NCBI GenBank assembly: GCA_900317155.1
Contig: ONFO01000029.1
Span: 1-50,352, forward strand
Origin: an uncultured Bacteroidales bacterium
GTDB taxonomy: Bacteria > Bacteroidota > Bacteroidia > Bacteroidales > F082
Length of the DNA: 50,352 nt
Reading direction: 5' to 3'
In this document: one piece after another, positions 8,096 through 17,583 of the stretch
Layout: the number at the start of each line of letters is the position of its first letter
Numbering within the stretch: the stretch's first letter is position 1
Made by a program: the position numbers and the translations under genes
Notes under the pieces: model-generated
The model's database searches: none
Told to the model about the DNA's origin: nothing
What the model saw: the letters and a program-made list of their open reading frames with translations, nothing else

Positions 8096-9400
8096 ATGAA
8101 GGTGCTAATGAAGATATTGGCCATCGTTTTTATCGCTTTGCTCGCTTCTACAGGTGTGGCGCAAGAGTCCAATTCCTACCGCTTTTCGCTTGAGGATTGC
8201 CTTCGTTTTGCCTTCGCCAACAGTTACGATCGCAAATCGATGGAACTGACTGGCGAGACCTTGGAGACGACCTACGAGCAGTCGAAACAACAGCGTTTGC
8301 CCAACTTGAATGCCTCGGTGGGACAAAACTTTTCTAATAATGAAAACGGCTGGTCCACTTCGGGCAACGTGAGTGTTGGCTCTTCCGTGACGATTTATCA
8401 AGGGGGTAACATCAGCAAAACCATTGAGCAAAACCGCCTCAACATGGAGCGCAATGAGGTGCAGTTGGAACGTTATGACAACCAATTGACGACCCAGATT
8501 TTGCAGGGTTTCCTCACGATTCTCGGCAATCAGGAACTGCTGAAGTATCAGCTTGAAGTGTTGAACACCAGCCGCGAGCAAATGAAGCAAGGCCGTGCGC
8601 GTCACAAAGTGGGTGCCATCCTCGAAAGTGACTTGCTGCTGCTTGAAGCACAATACTATAGCGACTCGAACAATGTGGTCGACACGCGCATTAATATCGA
8701 TAACAACCTGCTGGATTTGAAGGTGTTGCTTTCGATGGACCCAACTGACGTTTTGGAAATCATCTCCCCTGATACGGATAACCTTGACAATTTGATGGCG
8801 TCGTTGCCCGAAGAGGAGGAAGCCGTCAGCCTTGCGTTGGAGTATATGCCCGAGCTGCGCATGAGCGACTACGATATCCGTTTGGCCGAAAAGGGTGTCG
8901 ACTTGGCGCGAGGCAATTACTTCCCGACCATTGCAGCTAATGCCAACGTGGGCATGGGTGTGCTTTCGTTTGACGGCGACGGCAACTCGAAGTGGTACGG
9001 CAAGCCGACCGAGAGTGTGGGCGTCTCGATGAGCATCCCGATCTATAGCCGTGGCCAAACCAAAGCCAACGTGAAGAAAAGTCGTATCGCTTTGGAACAG
9101 GCGCAATTTGATTATGAGCAGTCGGCCCTTACGGTGCGCCAATCGGTGGTGCAGGCCTACCGCAACGTGGTCTCGGCTTTCAATTCCTATAAGGTATCTC
9201 AGGTGAAGGAGAATGCCTATAGTAAGAGTTTTAATGCGTATAATATTCAATATCAATACGGTACAATCACAACGGTGGAATTGCTGCAACAGCAGAACGC
9301 TTACCTGAACGTGTTGAATACCTACATTCAGAACAAGTATTCCCTGGTGATGAAACGTAAGATTTTGGACATTTACATGGGAAAACCGATCGAATTGTGA
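8096..9400 (+). CDS. TolC-family outer membrane efflux channel
   Basis: The protein has 434 residues from the ATG at 8096. A longer open frame exists upstream, but it runs through the promoter. A signal peptide ends near GVAQ. Two similar halves of long amphipathic helices follow, with repeated TolC-type patterns such as 'LNASVGQNFSNN' and 'VSMSIPIYSRGQ', and a C-terminal 'YQYGTITTVELLQQQNAYLN' segment typical of outer membrane efflux proteins. It forms the outer-membrane duct for the adaptor and ABC transporter encoded next. First gene of the operon. Confidence 0.9.
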   Translation: MKVLMKILAIVFIALLASTGVAQESNSYRFSLEDCLRFAFANSYDRKSMELTGETLETTYEQSKQQRLPNLNASVGQNFSNNENGWSTSGNVSVGSSVTIYQGGNISKTIEQNRLNMERNEVQLERYDNQLTTQILQGFLTILGNQELLKYQLEVLNTSREQMKQGRARHKVGAILESDLLLLEAQYYSDSNNVVDTRINIDNNLLDLKVLLSMDPTDVLEIISPDTDNLDNLMASLPEEEEAVSLALEYMPELRMSDYDIRLAEKGVDLARGNYFPTIAANANVGMGVLSFDGDGNSKWYGKPTESVGVSMSIPIYSRGQTKANVKKSRIALEQAQFDYEQSALTVRQSVVQAYRNVVSAFNSYKVSQVKENAYSKSFNAYNIQYQYGTITTVELLQQQNAYLNVLNTYIQNKYSLVMKRKILDIYMGKPIEL

Positions 9401-9457
9401 CTGTAGGGCTGTCACACCGTGGCAGTCGCAAAAAACGAAAATAGATAATTGCGAAAT

Positions 9458-10699
9458 ATGAAAAAGAAAAGAAAAATAGGGCTGATTATCTTAGGCATTA
9501 TCGTCGTGGCTGTTGCTGCGATACTGATTGTAAAAGCCAAGAAATCAGCGAACAAGGAATTGGTTATCCGTACCCATGTGGTTGCGGAGTACACCGTTGA
9601 GAACACGGTCACCGCGACGGGCACCATCGAGCCGGTGGAGACCGTCGAAGTCGGTACGCAAGTGTCGGGTAAGGTGGAAAAAATCTACGTCGATTTCAAC
9701 GATGTGGTGAAGAAAGGTCAGTTGATGGCCGAATTGGACAAGCAGACGCTCAACCAGAGCCTGAGTCGTGCCAAGGCCAGCCTTACCTCTGCCGAGAGCC
9801 AACTCAATTATGCCAAACTCACCTATGAACGTACAAAACAACTTTATGAAGCGAATGCCGCCACGTTGGCAGCCTATCAAGAGGCGCAAAACGCCTACAC
9901 CCAGGCCCAAATGAGCAAACGAAACGCGCAAGCCGCTTACGACCAGGCTATGGTGGATTTGGGCTACGCCGAAATCTACTCGCCCATTGATGGCATCGTC
10001 CTCGACCGTGCCGTGGAAGTGGGCCAGACCGTAGCTGCCTCGTTCAGCACGCCTACCTTGTTCACCTTGGCCAACGACTTGACCAAGATGCAGGTGGAAG
10101 CCGACGTCGACGAAGCCGACATTGGGCAAGTGAAAATGGGACAGCGCGTGACTTTCACTGTCGATGCCTACATGGACGATGTGTTTGAAGGCACCGTCAA
10201 CCAAATCCGCATGAAACCTACCACCACGAGCAACGTGGTGACCTATACCGTCATCATCGATGCCCCCAACCCCGACCAGAAACTCTTCCCCGGCATGACC
10301 GCCAGCGTGACCATCGTCACCGAGGAGCAAACGGGTTTGGCTGTACCCGCTGAGGCGTTCAATTTCACTCCCGATGAGCAGGTGTTGAAGGCTATTCGCA
10401 AAGCCGAAAAGCCCGAAGGACAACGCCCGGAACCACCTAAGATGCAGGAAGGCGAACCCACTGGCGATCATACTGTGGTTTGGCTTAAAAGAGGCGACGA
10501 CATGATGCCACGTCCTGTCAAGACAGGCATGAGCGATGGCGCCTACAAAATCATCGAACAGGGGGTGCAAGCCGGCGACTCAGTGGTGCTTTCGGCGCAG
10601 TTTGTGACGAAGGAGAAGGAAGTGAAGAAAGGTGAGAATCCTTTCATGCCCGGCCCTCCCGGTAGAAACAGAAACAGCAACCAGCAACAGAAAAAATAA
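9458..10699 (+). CDS. MacA/HlyD-type periplasmic adaptor
   Basis: The 413-residue membrane-fusion protein has one N-terminal membrane helix (about residues 6-26), a lipoyl/biotinyl-like half motif (GTQVSGKVEKIYVDFND), a coiled-coil hairpin rich in alanine and glutamine (about 95-165), the second half lipoyl motif (YSPIDGIVLDRAVEVGQTV) and beta-barrel and membrane-proximal domains. This layout is that of adaptors pairing with MacB-type ABC exporters. The ATG at 9458 is preferred over an in-frame TTG at 9449. The C-terminus is low-complexity and basic (RNRNSNQQQKK). Confidence 0.9.
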   Translation: MKKKRKIGLIILGIIVVAVAAILIVKAKKSANKELVIRTHVVAEYTVENTVTATGTIEPVETVEVGTQVSGKVEKIYVDFNDVVKKGQLMAELDKQTLNQSLSRAKASLTSAESQLNYAKLTYERTKQLYEANAATLAAYQEAQNAYTQAQMSKRNAQAAYDQAMVDLGYAEIYSPIDGIVLDRAVEVGQTVAASFSTPTLFTLANDLTKMQVEADVDEADIGQVKMGQRVTFTVDAYMDDVFEGTVNQIRMKPTTTSNVVTYTVIIDAPNPDQKLFPGMTASVTIVTEEQTGLAVPAEAFNFTPDEQVLKAIRKAEKPEGQRPEPPKMQEGEPTGDHTVVWLKRGDDMMPRPVKTGMSDGAYKIIEQGVQAGDSVVLSAQFVTKEKEVKKGENPFMPGPPGRNRNSNQQQKK

Positions 10700-10710
10700 C
10701 GCCTGCTGTC

Positions 10711-11460
10711 ATGAACGAGAAGCAATCCATCATCAAGGTTGAGAACCTCAAGCGGACGTTTGTCGTTGGCAGTGAGGAAGTTCACGCGCTTAAAGGCGTG
10801 TCGTTCGACATTTGTCAAGGCGAGTTCGTGAGCATCATGGGCTCGTCGGGTAGCGGCAAGTCGACCTTGCTCAACATCCTTGGTTGCCTCGACCAACCTA
10901 CTTCGGGCGAGTATTTCATTGATGGCATCTCGGTCAGGGAGAGGAGCAAAAACGAACTGTCTGACATCCGCAACCGAAAGATTGGCTTTGTGTTTCAGTC
11001 CTACAACCTCTTGCCGCGCACTTCGGCATTGGAGAACGTGGAGTTGCCTCTGGTGTATAACCTCGACGTGTCGCACCGCGAGCGTCATGAGCGGGCGCAA
11101 CATGCGTTGGAACTCGTTGGCTTGAAAGACCGCATGGGGCACATGCCCAATCAGCTTTCGGGTGGTCAACAGCAGCGTGTGGCCATTGCCCGAGCCTTGG
11201 TGAACGACCCCGTTATCGTGTTGGCTGACGAAGCCACAGGTAACCTCGACACCCGTACTTCATACGAAATCATGAGCCTCTTCCAAAGCCTTCACGAACA
11301 AGGTAAAACCATTGCCTTTGTGACGCATGAGTCTGATATTTCGGTATTTACAAGTAGAACCATCTTCCTTCGCGACGGTCACATCCTACGTGATGAGTCT
11401 GTGGCGACCAAATCGGCAGCCGAGGCTTTGGCCGCCTTGCCGGTAGACAACGATTATTGA
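10711..11460 (+). CDS. MacB-type ABC transporter ATP-binding protein
   Basis: The 249-residue ATPase carries Walker A GSSGSGKST (44-52), a Q-loop (Q96), the signature LSGGQQQR (149-156) and Walker B VIVLADE (168-174) followed by ATGNLD. It matches the LolD/MacB ATPase group and stands 11 nt after the adaptor and one base before the permease. In E. coli MacB the ATPase and permease are fused; here they are separate, as is common in Bacteroidetes. Confidence 0.92.
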   Translation: MNEKQSIIKVENLKRTFVVGSEEVHALKGVSFDICQGEFVSIMGSSGSGKSTLLNILGCLDQPTSGEYFIDGISVRERSKNELSDIRNRKIGFVFQSYNLLPRTSALENVELPLVYNLDVSHRERHERAQHALELVGLKDRMGHMPNQLSGGQQQRVAIARALVNDPVIVLADEATGNLDTRTSYEIMSLFQSLHEQGKTIAFVTHESDISVFTSRTIFLRDGHILRDESVATKSAAEALAALPVDNDY

Positions 11461-11461
11461 T

Positions 11462-12682
11462 ATGGATATTCTGAACCTCATACGGATTTCGGCTAAAGCC
11501 CTGCTGCGCAACAAGACGCGTTCGGCCCTTTCCATGCTTGGCATCGTCATCGGCATTGCTGCCGTTATCGCTGTGGTTAACTTGGGCGAGGGATTGAAAC
11601 AAAGCACCGCCAATCAGTTATCAGATATGGGCACCAACCTCATCATGGTGATGCGTGCCAACCAAAGGCGTGGCGGCGTCAGCATGGGCTCCAGCAACGT
11701 ACAGTCGCTCAAAGTCAGGGATTGTGAACTGATAGCCAAAGGTGCCAAGAATGTCACTATGGTCAGTCCCGTGGTCAATAGCGGTGGACAGTTGGTGAAC
11801 GGCTCCAAAAACTGGTCGGGAACGGTGTATGGTGGCTCCCCCGACTATCTGGAAATCCGCAAATACGAAATCGCCACGGGTGTCAACTTCACGGAAGAAG
11901 ACGTAAAGAAATATGCCAAGGTCGGCTTGATAGGTCAGACCATCGTGGAAGAGCTGTTCGACGAGGGTGAAGACCCCATCGGCAAGACCATCCGCGTGGG
12001 CAATATGCCTTTCAAGGTCATCGGCACGTTGAAGGAAAGGGGAGAGAATGGTATGGGCATGGACCAGGACGACCTCGTGGTGATGCCTTATTCGACGGTG
12101 CAGAAGCGTATGTTGGGTGTCGATTACATACAGCAAATCGTGTGTTCGGCAGCCTCCGAAGATGTGGCTGAAGCTGCTGTGGAGGAGATTGAAAGTATAT
12201 TACGGGTATCGCACAAAATCCCGGAAGGGGGTGACGATGACTTCGAAGTGCGTACCCAACAGGAGATGCTGGAGATGATGTCGTCGATGACGGGTATGAT
12301 TACCACGGTTTTGGTCGCCATCGCCTTGATTTCTTTGCTGGTAGGCTGTATCGGCATCATGAACATCATGTATGTCACGGTGACGGAGCGTACCAAGGAA
12401 ATAGGTTTGCGCATGTCCATTGGAGCGAAAAACTCCGCCATTCTGTTACAGTTCCTCACCGAGAGTATCATTTTGAGCCTTATTGGCGGCGTGATTGGTC
12501 TGTTGTTGGGCTTGCTGCTGTCCTACGTGGTTTCGCTGGCTATGTCGTTACCTTACGTTGTCAATGTGGGGTGGATGATTATTTCCTTTGTTTCGTGCGC
12601 CATTTTGGGCCTCATCTCAGGCTTCTTCCCCGCCTTGAAGGCCTCGCGCACCGACCCGATTAATGCTTTGAGGTATGAATAA
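11462..12682 (+). CDS. MacB-type ABC transporter permease (FtsX-like)
   Basis: The 406-residue protein has the MacB permease layout: an N-terminal helix (about 17-38) with the sequence ALLRNKTRSALSMLGIVIGI, a large periplasmic domain (about 45-275) and three C-terminal helices containing MNIMYVTVTERTKEIGLR and ending TDPINALRYE. It works with the ATPase, adaptor and TolC channel as a mechanotransmission-type exporter from the periplasm; substrates may be drugs, peptides or siderophore-like molecules. Its last codons overlap the start of the sensor kinase gene. Confidence 0.9.
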   Translation: MDILNLIRISAKALLRNKTRSALSMLGIVIGIAAVIAVVNLGEGLKQSTANQLSDMGTNLIMVMRANQRRGGVSMGSSNVQSLKVRDCELIAKGAKNVTMVSPVVNSGGQLVNGSKNWSGTVYGGSPDYLEIRKYEIATGVNFTEEDVKKYAKVGLIGQTIVEELFDEGEDPIGKTIRVGNMPFKVIGTLKERGENGMGMDQDDLVVMPYSTVQKRMLGVDYIQQIVCSAASEDVAEAAVEEIESILRVSHKIPEGGDDDFEVRTQQEMLEMMSSMTGMITTVLVAIALISLLVGCIGIMNIMYVTVTERTKEIGLRMSIGAKNSAILLQFLTESIILSLIGGVIGLLLGLLLSYVVSLAMSLPYVVNVGWMIISFVSCAILGLISGFFPALKASRTDPINALRYE

Positions 12683-13901
12683 AGTAAATGTTACCATGAA
12701 AAACATTAAATTTACCGAAGTTGACAATTACCTCTCGTTGAAGCGAATTGTTATGATGACACTCGCCATAACGATTGGATATTATTCCTTGTTTGCGCTG
12801 AGCCATTATTTTGGCAGGCCGTCTTTTGCTAATGCAGACGAGCAGGAGGAGTTTGAGCGAGAGAAAGATCATATAGTAGGTCCCAACGAATATGTATTTG
12901 GGACATTTCAAAAAAAATGTCCTGTTTTATTTCAGTCAGATAGATTTCAGCCAGGTTATAAGTTCGAAAAGCCAAGGTTCTCTCTTGTATTGCTTTTTAA
13001 TGTGCCGTTTACATTCCTGATGATTTTTTGTGTTTTTATTTATAATAGAAAAATCATGGGAAAGAGCTTTAGGCGGCATCGTGAAGAATTGATTATAAAC
13101 ATCATAGGTTCGTTGTTGATTTCTGGTGTCTTGAGTTCGATTTGTACGCTTGTCCAGCTGTATATTTGGCCTTATGGCCCTGTTCCCCGTTCGTTGATTG
13201 GATACATCAGCAGAGGCATGTTGGGCGATTTTACCTTGGTGTCCATCGCTTTTATATTCAGTTATTTGCAGCGGTCACTTTATCAGGAGAAGCGAATAGC
13301 AGTCGAGAACGAGATACTTCATGCCGAGAACCTCAACTCGCGCTATGAGACTCTGAAAACCCAGATGGATCCACATTTCCTTTTTAATTCGCTGAATACG
13401 CTGAAAGCGTTGATTGACGTCGATGTCGACAAGGCCGGTGATTTTGTCCACCAATTGTCAACGGTGCTTCGTTACACCTTGAAAAATGAGGAAGTGGTCA
13501 CTTTAGCCCAAGAGTTGGACTGTGTGCGTTCCTATTGTCATATGATGAAGATGCGTTATGGCGACAACCTCCTTTTTGACCATCACATCGATCATGAAAA
13601 ATACGATAACTATAGTGTCCTACCTCTTTCTATACAAGGGCTGATAGAAAACGCCATCAAGCACAATGTTGTCTCCTCGAAACAACCTCTAACGATTAAT
13701 CTTTATACAGATAATGATAGTCATCTGATAATCAGTAATAAAATTCAACCAAAAATAGGAAAAGAAGAAGGAACGGGTATCGGATTGGCCAATCTTTCGG
13801 AGCGATATCGAATAAAATGGAACGAAAATGTTGAAATTTTTGACGACGGAAAGATTTTTAGCGTAACTTTGCCTCTTAAACTAAACGTACAATCACTATG
13901 A
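12675..13901 (+). CDS. LytS-family sensor histidine kinase
   Basis: The 408-residue protein has about four membrane helices (about 24-44, 103-123, 138-162, 183-200) and an extracytoplasmic stretch between the first two. A His_kinase domain follows with the phospho-acceptor H234 in MDPHFLFNSLNTLK and the N-box IENAIKHN (324-331), then HATPase motifs (GTGIGLANLSERY). The start at 12675 overlaps the permease gene by 8 nt; an ATG at 12696 is a possible alternative. It ends with an ATGA overlap to the response regulator. Translational coupling suggests it regulates, or senses the state of, the exporter. Confidence 0.88.
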   Translation: MNKVNVTMKNIKFTEVDNYLSLKRIVMMTLAITIGYYSLFALSHYFGRPSFANADEQEEFEREKDHIVGPNEYVFGTFQKKCPVLFQSDRFQPGYKFEKPRFSLVLLFNVPFTFLMIFCVFIYNRKIMGKSFRRHREELIINIIGSLLISGVLSSICTLVQLYIWPYGPVPRSLIGYISRGMLGDFTLVSIAFIFSYLQRSLYQEKRIAVENEILHAENLNSRYETLKTQMDPHFLFNSLNTLKALIDVDVDKAGDFVHQLSTVLRYTLKNEEVVTLAQELDCVRSYCHMMKMRYGDNLLFDHHIDHEKYDNYSVLPLSIQGLIENAIKHNVVSSKQPLTINLYTDNDSHLIISNKIQPKIGKEEGTGIGLANLSERYRIKWNENVEIFDDGKIFSVTLPLKLNVQSL

Positions 13902-14653
13902 AAGCACTGATAATTGAAGACGAAGTAATGGCTGCGAAGACGCTGAAGAAGCTTCTTCTGGAAGTCAGCCCAGGTGTTGAAATCGTTGGCGTACTTGAAT
14001 CCATTGAAGACAGTGTCGATTGGATTGCCATCCATCCCATGCCTGACCTGATGTTTATGGACATTCATTTGGCCGACGGCTCTTCGTTTGCCATTTTTGA
14101 AAAGGTCAATATCACTTGCCCGGTCATTTTCACCACGGCTTATGATGAGTATGCATTGAAGGCCTTCGAGGTGAATAGTATTGACTACCTGCTGAAACCC
14201 ATCAGCAAGGAAGCTCTGGAACATGCTTTGAACAAGTTTTACAGCCTTTCGGAGAAACGTGTGAATGTCGGCCAGCTCGATAAGCTTATGTCGCAGTTGG
14301 GTGAGAAGAAAAGATACAGAAGCTGTTTCTTGCTTCCTGAGCGTGACAAGCTCGTCCCGGTGCTGGTCAACAGTATCGTGTATATCTTTATCGATGCCAA
14401 GACGGTGAAGATTGTCACGACAAGTGGCAAGGTTTACTACATGAACCATACCTTGGACGATATTATGAGCGAACTTGACCCTTGGGTGTTTTTCCGCGCC
14501 AACCGTCAGTTTATCGTTTCGCGTGATTCCATCAAAGACGTTTCGGTTTGGTTTGGCAACAAGTTGGCCATTAATCTGAACGTTGAGGTGCCTGAGAAAA
14601 TCATCGTCAGCAAGGCTCGTGTGAGCGAGTTTAAAAACTGGTTCACTGATTAA
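13898..14653 (+). CDS. LytTR-family response regulator
   Basis: The 251-residue protein has an N-terminal receiver domain with acidic residues E7, D8, the phospho-acceptor D55 (MFMDIHLAD) and K100 in LLKPIS. A C-terminal LytTR DNA-binding domain (about 145-245) contains FFRANRQFIVS. It is the cognate partner of the LytS-like kinase, sharing the ATGA overlap. No obvious pair of LytTR binding repeats was recognised near 8000-8095. Confidence 0.9.
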   Translation: MKALIIEDEVMAAKTLKKLLLEVSPGVEIVGVLESIEDSVDWIAIHPMPDLMFMDIHLADGSSFAIFEKVNITCPVIFTTAYDEYALKAFEVNSIDYLLKPISKEALEHALNKFYSLSEKRVNVGQLDKLMSQLGEKKRYRSCFLLPERDKLVPVLVNSIVYIFIDAKTVKIVTTSGKVYYMNHTLDDIMSELDPWVFFRANRQFIVSRDSIKDVSVWFGNKLAINLNVEVPEKIIVSKARVSEFKNWFTD

Positions 14654-14730
14654 ATAATTGATTTACAATTGTTTGTATATTATAAGGTAATTTTTTGAAT
14701 AAAAAGTATTGCAGGAATAAAAAAAGGTTG

Positions 14731-14738
14731 TACCTTTG
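14731..14738 (+). promoter_or_regulatory. -7 promoter element for tRNA-Lys
   Basis: TACCTTTG with TTG at 14709-14711 (19 nt spacing), 16 nt upstream of the mature tRNA. Confidence 0.6.
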
Positions 14739-14753
14739 CACCCGCAAAACGAT

Positions 14754-14826
14754 GCTTCCGTAGCTCAGTTGGTAGAGCACCTGACTCTTAATCAGGGTGT
14801 CCAGGGTTCGACCCCCTGCGGGAGTA
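14754..14826 (+). tRNA. tRNA-Lys (CTT)
   Basis: A full cloverleaf is visible: acceptor GCTTCCG with CGGGAGT (two G-U pairs), D-arm GCTCAGTTGGTAGAGC, anticodon stem CCTGA/TCAGG with loop CTCTTAA (anticodon CUU, lysine), and T-arm CAGGG TTCGACC CCCTG. The 3' CCA is not encoded. Confidence 0.93.
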
Positions 14827-14834
14827 CAAGAAAT

Positions 14835-14858
14835 AGCCGCTGTCAAGCGGCTTTTTTT
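14835..14858 (+). terminator. intrinsic terminator after tRNA-Lys
   Basis: AGCCGCT (14835-14841), loop GTCA, AGCGGCT (14846-14852), then seven T. It may also serve the convergent dus gene ending at 14862. Confidence 0.85.
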
Positions 14859-14861
14859 GTG

Positions 14862-15821
14862 TTACATGATGACTTCATGATGCTTGAATATGAGCTCCAC
14901 CTGCTCCTCGTATTCTTTCAATGAGTTGATTTTCTTGATTTTCCGCCAAACGTCTTGTGAGTTGTCGAAACCATTCATCAAATAGGACCATAATTCCTTC
15001 ATCCGTCCCAAGACCTTTGGGCTGCCTCCAGCATGATGCAGTCTGTCTTCATAAAGGTCAATAACATAAGCATGCAAACGTTCGGCTTTTTCGGACATAT
15101 TGCGTGTGTTCCCACGGATCTCTTCTGCCAAAAAAGGATTCGCCAATATACCTCGTCCCAACATGAATTGGTCGACTGGACGCACTGCCTCGTGAATACG
15201 CTCAAAACTATCCACCGAAACGATATCCCCATTATAAACCAAAGGCACATTAATCATAGGTATTAATGTCTTGAAGCACTCCACATCAGCCTCTCCTTTG
15301 TATAGCTGCTTTCCGATGCGAGGGTGGATGATTAATTCGCTCAGCGGAAAGCGATTGAAGATGGGAATGAGGGCATTAATCTCCTCGGGACTGAAATAAC
15401 CCAGCCGACACTTAACGCTGAATCGGATGTCGATGTGCTCGAAGATGGCTTCAAACAGCGCCTCCACCTTGTCGGGGTAGGGTAGAAGACCGCATCCACG
15501 TTTTTTGTTGGCTACCCGTGGAAACGGACACCCCATGTTGAGGTTGATTTCTTTGTAGCCAAATTGTTGGCATTGCTTGGCGAAACGCAAAATCTCTTCT
15601 GCATCGGTGCTGAGAATTTGTGGTGTCAAAGTCTCAACGTCGTTGCAGCGTGGGTCGATTTCCTCGCCTTGCAGGTTCTTTGCGTGGTTTTCTTTATGAA
15701 TGCCCGTGAAAAATGGAGTATAGAACTTGTCAATGCCGCTAAAATGCTTCTTGAACACGTTGCGGAATGGCGCATCTGTGATGCCTTGGAAAGGACCTAA
15801 GGAAAGCAACGGCTGATTCAT
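14862..15821 (-). CDS. dus: tRNA-dihydrouridine synthase
   Basis: The 319-residue FMN-dependent TIM-barrel enzyme begins LSLGPFQGITDAPFR, the usual Dus start. It has the active-site cysteine C98 in NLNMGCP, 'HPRIGKQLYKGEADV' for tRNA uridine binding and GRGILANPFL near the flavin phosphate site. It reduces specific uridines in the tRNA D-loop. Which position it modifies cannot be told from sequence; it is close to the DusC-like group. Its ATG overlaps the lnt stop by 4 nt, so both are one transcript. Confidence 0.9.
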   Translation of the reverse strand: MNQPLLSLGPFQGITDAPFRNVFKKHFSGIDKFYTPFFTGIHKENHAKNLQGEEIDPRCNDVETLTPQILSTDAEEILRFAKQCQQFGYKEINLNMGCPFPRVANKKRGCGLLPYPDKVEALFEAIFEHIDIRFSVKCRLGYFSPEEINALIPIFNRFPLSELIIHPRIGKQLYKGEADVECFKTLIPMINVPLVYNGDIVSVDSFERIHEAVRPVDQFMLGRGILANPFLAEEIRGNTRNMSEKAERLHAYVIDLYEDRLHHAGGSPKVLGRMKELWSYLMNGFDNSQDVWRKIKKINSLKEYEEQVELIFKHHEVIM

Positions 15822-17443
15822 TTCTTCTTTTTCTTGTTCTTGCGGGTGGTCTTGTCGGCTTTTTTGGTTTTGCCTATGCTAAACAGCGACTTGGCTATCC
15901 AATAGATAAGCAGGACAAAGGTCAGATAAACGGCGATGCGGCTGAGATAGTCGCCGTGCTGCGCGTAGAATGTCACCTTGGTGTTGGCTTTCAAGGTTGC
16001 ACGGATGGCGTCGGGCACCCAGTATTGGGTCTGTTGCAGCACGTCGCCGCGTTGGTTGAAAAATCCCGAACGTCCCGTGTTGGCCGATCGTGCAATGCAG
16101 CGTCGGTTTTCGATGGCTCTTAACTTGGAGAACTCGAAGTGTTGCTTATAGCCGGGTGTATCACCCCACCAGCCGTCGTTGGTGATGACGAAAAGCAGGT
16201 CGGCACCTTTCTTGCAGAAGTTAGAGACATATTCGCCGAAAGCCGACTCATAGCAGATGGGCACGCCAACTTTATGGTCGCCGAAAGTCAAAACCCTTGC
16301 TTCAGGGTCGGTTTTTAGGGTGCCGCGCGCTATGCCCATGGTGATGCTGTAGTTCTTCAAGAACCCCATCCATTCGGGGATGGCCTCCACACCTGGCGTG
16401 AGCTGCGATTTGTTGCGATATTGCAAATTAATGGTGTCGATGAGCAGTGCCGAGTTGTGGCAATAGTAAAAATGTTCTCCGTCGCCAATGTCGCGTGCTG
16501 GGAAGTCGTTTTCCATGCCTCGAGGCACAAACTCGTAGGTGGTACCGCCAATCACAAAGGCCATCTGCGGGAATCGTTTAATATAATCGTGAAGGGTGTG
16601 GAGCGCCTTTGCATTATCGATTTCATGCAACCAAATACCCTCCTGTATGGCCGACTCGCTGCTCACCACAAACTTCGTCTTCGGCGTGATTAATGGCAAA
16701 GAAAGATTAATGTTGTTCTGTATGACTTGGTCGTAGAATTGGCTGTCGAACTGTTCGTTCCATGGGTCGCAGTTCTGTTGCACTACGATGACTTCCGTGT
16801 CGGTGCCTTGCTCATCATAATGGTTATACATCCTGGTGCTGATGATGATGGGCAAAAGGAGGATAATGGCCTCGATTCCAATGCAGGCAAAGAGTTTCTT
16901 TGTCTCTTTCGACTTGAAAAACAGGATGATGTTGGTGATTAATATATTGACGGCCAAGATCCAAAGCGTTCCGCCTGCCACACCTGTGTATTCATACCAT
17001 TGTATCCATTCGATACGCGAAGAGAAGGCATTACCCAAATTGAGCCATGGCCATTTGATAGCCCAAAGGTAGGTAAGCTGCTCGAAGGCCATCCAATAGG
17101 GGATGAGGAAAAAGTTGCCCCAGGGGTTGTTGCAACCCTTTTTCTTTGTGAGGTGAAACACATTGAATACGATGGCCATAAATAACGAATTCAGTACCCA
17201 TGCGGCAGTGGCTGCCGGAGTGGCGTTCCAGATCCACCAGGTAGTAACTACATTCCAAATGAGGAAAGTAAGAAACGAGAGCCAGAACAGTTTGCCTTTT
17301 TCACCTTTGGCAAAGCGGTCTTCCAACAATAGCAAGGGAACAAAACCGATGAAAGCGATAGGGGCGATTCCCCAGGTAGGCCATGCAGCCGACAACAATA
17401 AGCCACTGAGCAGGGCTGACAGTATTTTGTGTGATTTCTTCAT
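15818..17443 (-). CDS. lnt: apolipoprotein N-acyltransferase
   Basis: The 541-residue protein has an N-terminal block of about six membrane helices, a carbon-nitrogen hydrolase domain (about 215-490) and a final helix before a lysine-rich tail (RKNKKKKK). The catalytic triad is visible as E263 (SSESAIQEG), K345 (NKSQLTPG) and C397 (VPICYESAFGEYV). Lnt transfers the third acyl chain to the N-terminal cysteine of lipoproteins at the inner membrane. The start at 17443 is chosen because a longer frame would begin at a TTG that lies inside the -7 promoter element. Confidence 0.93.
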   Translation of the reverse strand: MKKSHKILSALLSGLLLSAAWPTWGIAPIAFIGFVPLLLLEDRFAKGEKGKLFWLSFLTFLIWNVVTTWWIWNATPAATAAWVLNSLFMAIVFNVFHLTKKKGCNNPWGNFFLIPYWMAFEQLTYLWAIKWPWLNLGNAFSSRIEWIQWYEYTGVAGGTLWILAVNILITNIILFFKSKETKKLFACIGIEAIILLLPIIISTRMYNHYDEQGTDTEVIVVQQNCDPWNEQFDSQFYDQVIQNNINLSLPLITPKTKFVVSSESAIQEGIWLHEIDNAKALHTLHDYIKRFPQMAFVIGGTTYEFVPRGMENDFPARDIGDGEHFYYCHNSALLIDTINLQYRNKSQLTPGVEAIPEWMGFLKNYSITMGIARGTLKTDPEARVLTFGDHKVGVPICYESAFGEYVSNFCKKGADLLFVITNDGWWGDTPGYKQHFEFSKLRAIENRRCIARSANTGRSGFFNQRGDVLQQTQYWVPDAIRATLKANTKVTFYAQHGDYLSRIAVYLTFVLLIYWIAKSLFSIGKTKKADKTTRKNKKKKK

Positions 17444-17461
17444 TGCATGAATATTAAGCTG

Positions 17462-17469
17462 CAAAAATA
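17462..17469 (-). promoter_or_regulatory. -7 promoter element for lnt-dus
   Basis: Reads TATTTTTG on the minus strand, 18 nt from the lnt ATG. It rules out the TTG inside it as a start. Confidence 0.6.
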
Positions 17470-17560
17470 CGAAAAACCTTTGGGAGCATTCTTCTTTTTC
17501 CGATTATTCAACAAATGTGTCTTTTTTCACTATTTAAATGACGGATTAGAAAAAAAAGCC

Positions 17561-17568
17561 TATTTTTG
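17561..17568 (+). promoter_or_regulatory. -7 promoter element for the peptide-modification operon
   Basis: TATTTTTG, 15 nt upstream of the ATG at 17584. It is back-to-back with the lnt promoter. Confidence 0.6.
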
Positions 17569-17583
17569 CAAAAAATTTGTCCG

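Noticed and set aside
8105-9415. 436-codon open frame on the minus strand
   Set aside because: It is the antisense shadow of the TolC-like gene; no family resemblance, rich in His/Arg, typical of a GC-biased opposite strand.
9545-10570. 341-codon minus-strand frame
   Set aside because: Shadow of the adaptor gene; composition dominated by Gly, His and Val.
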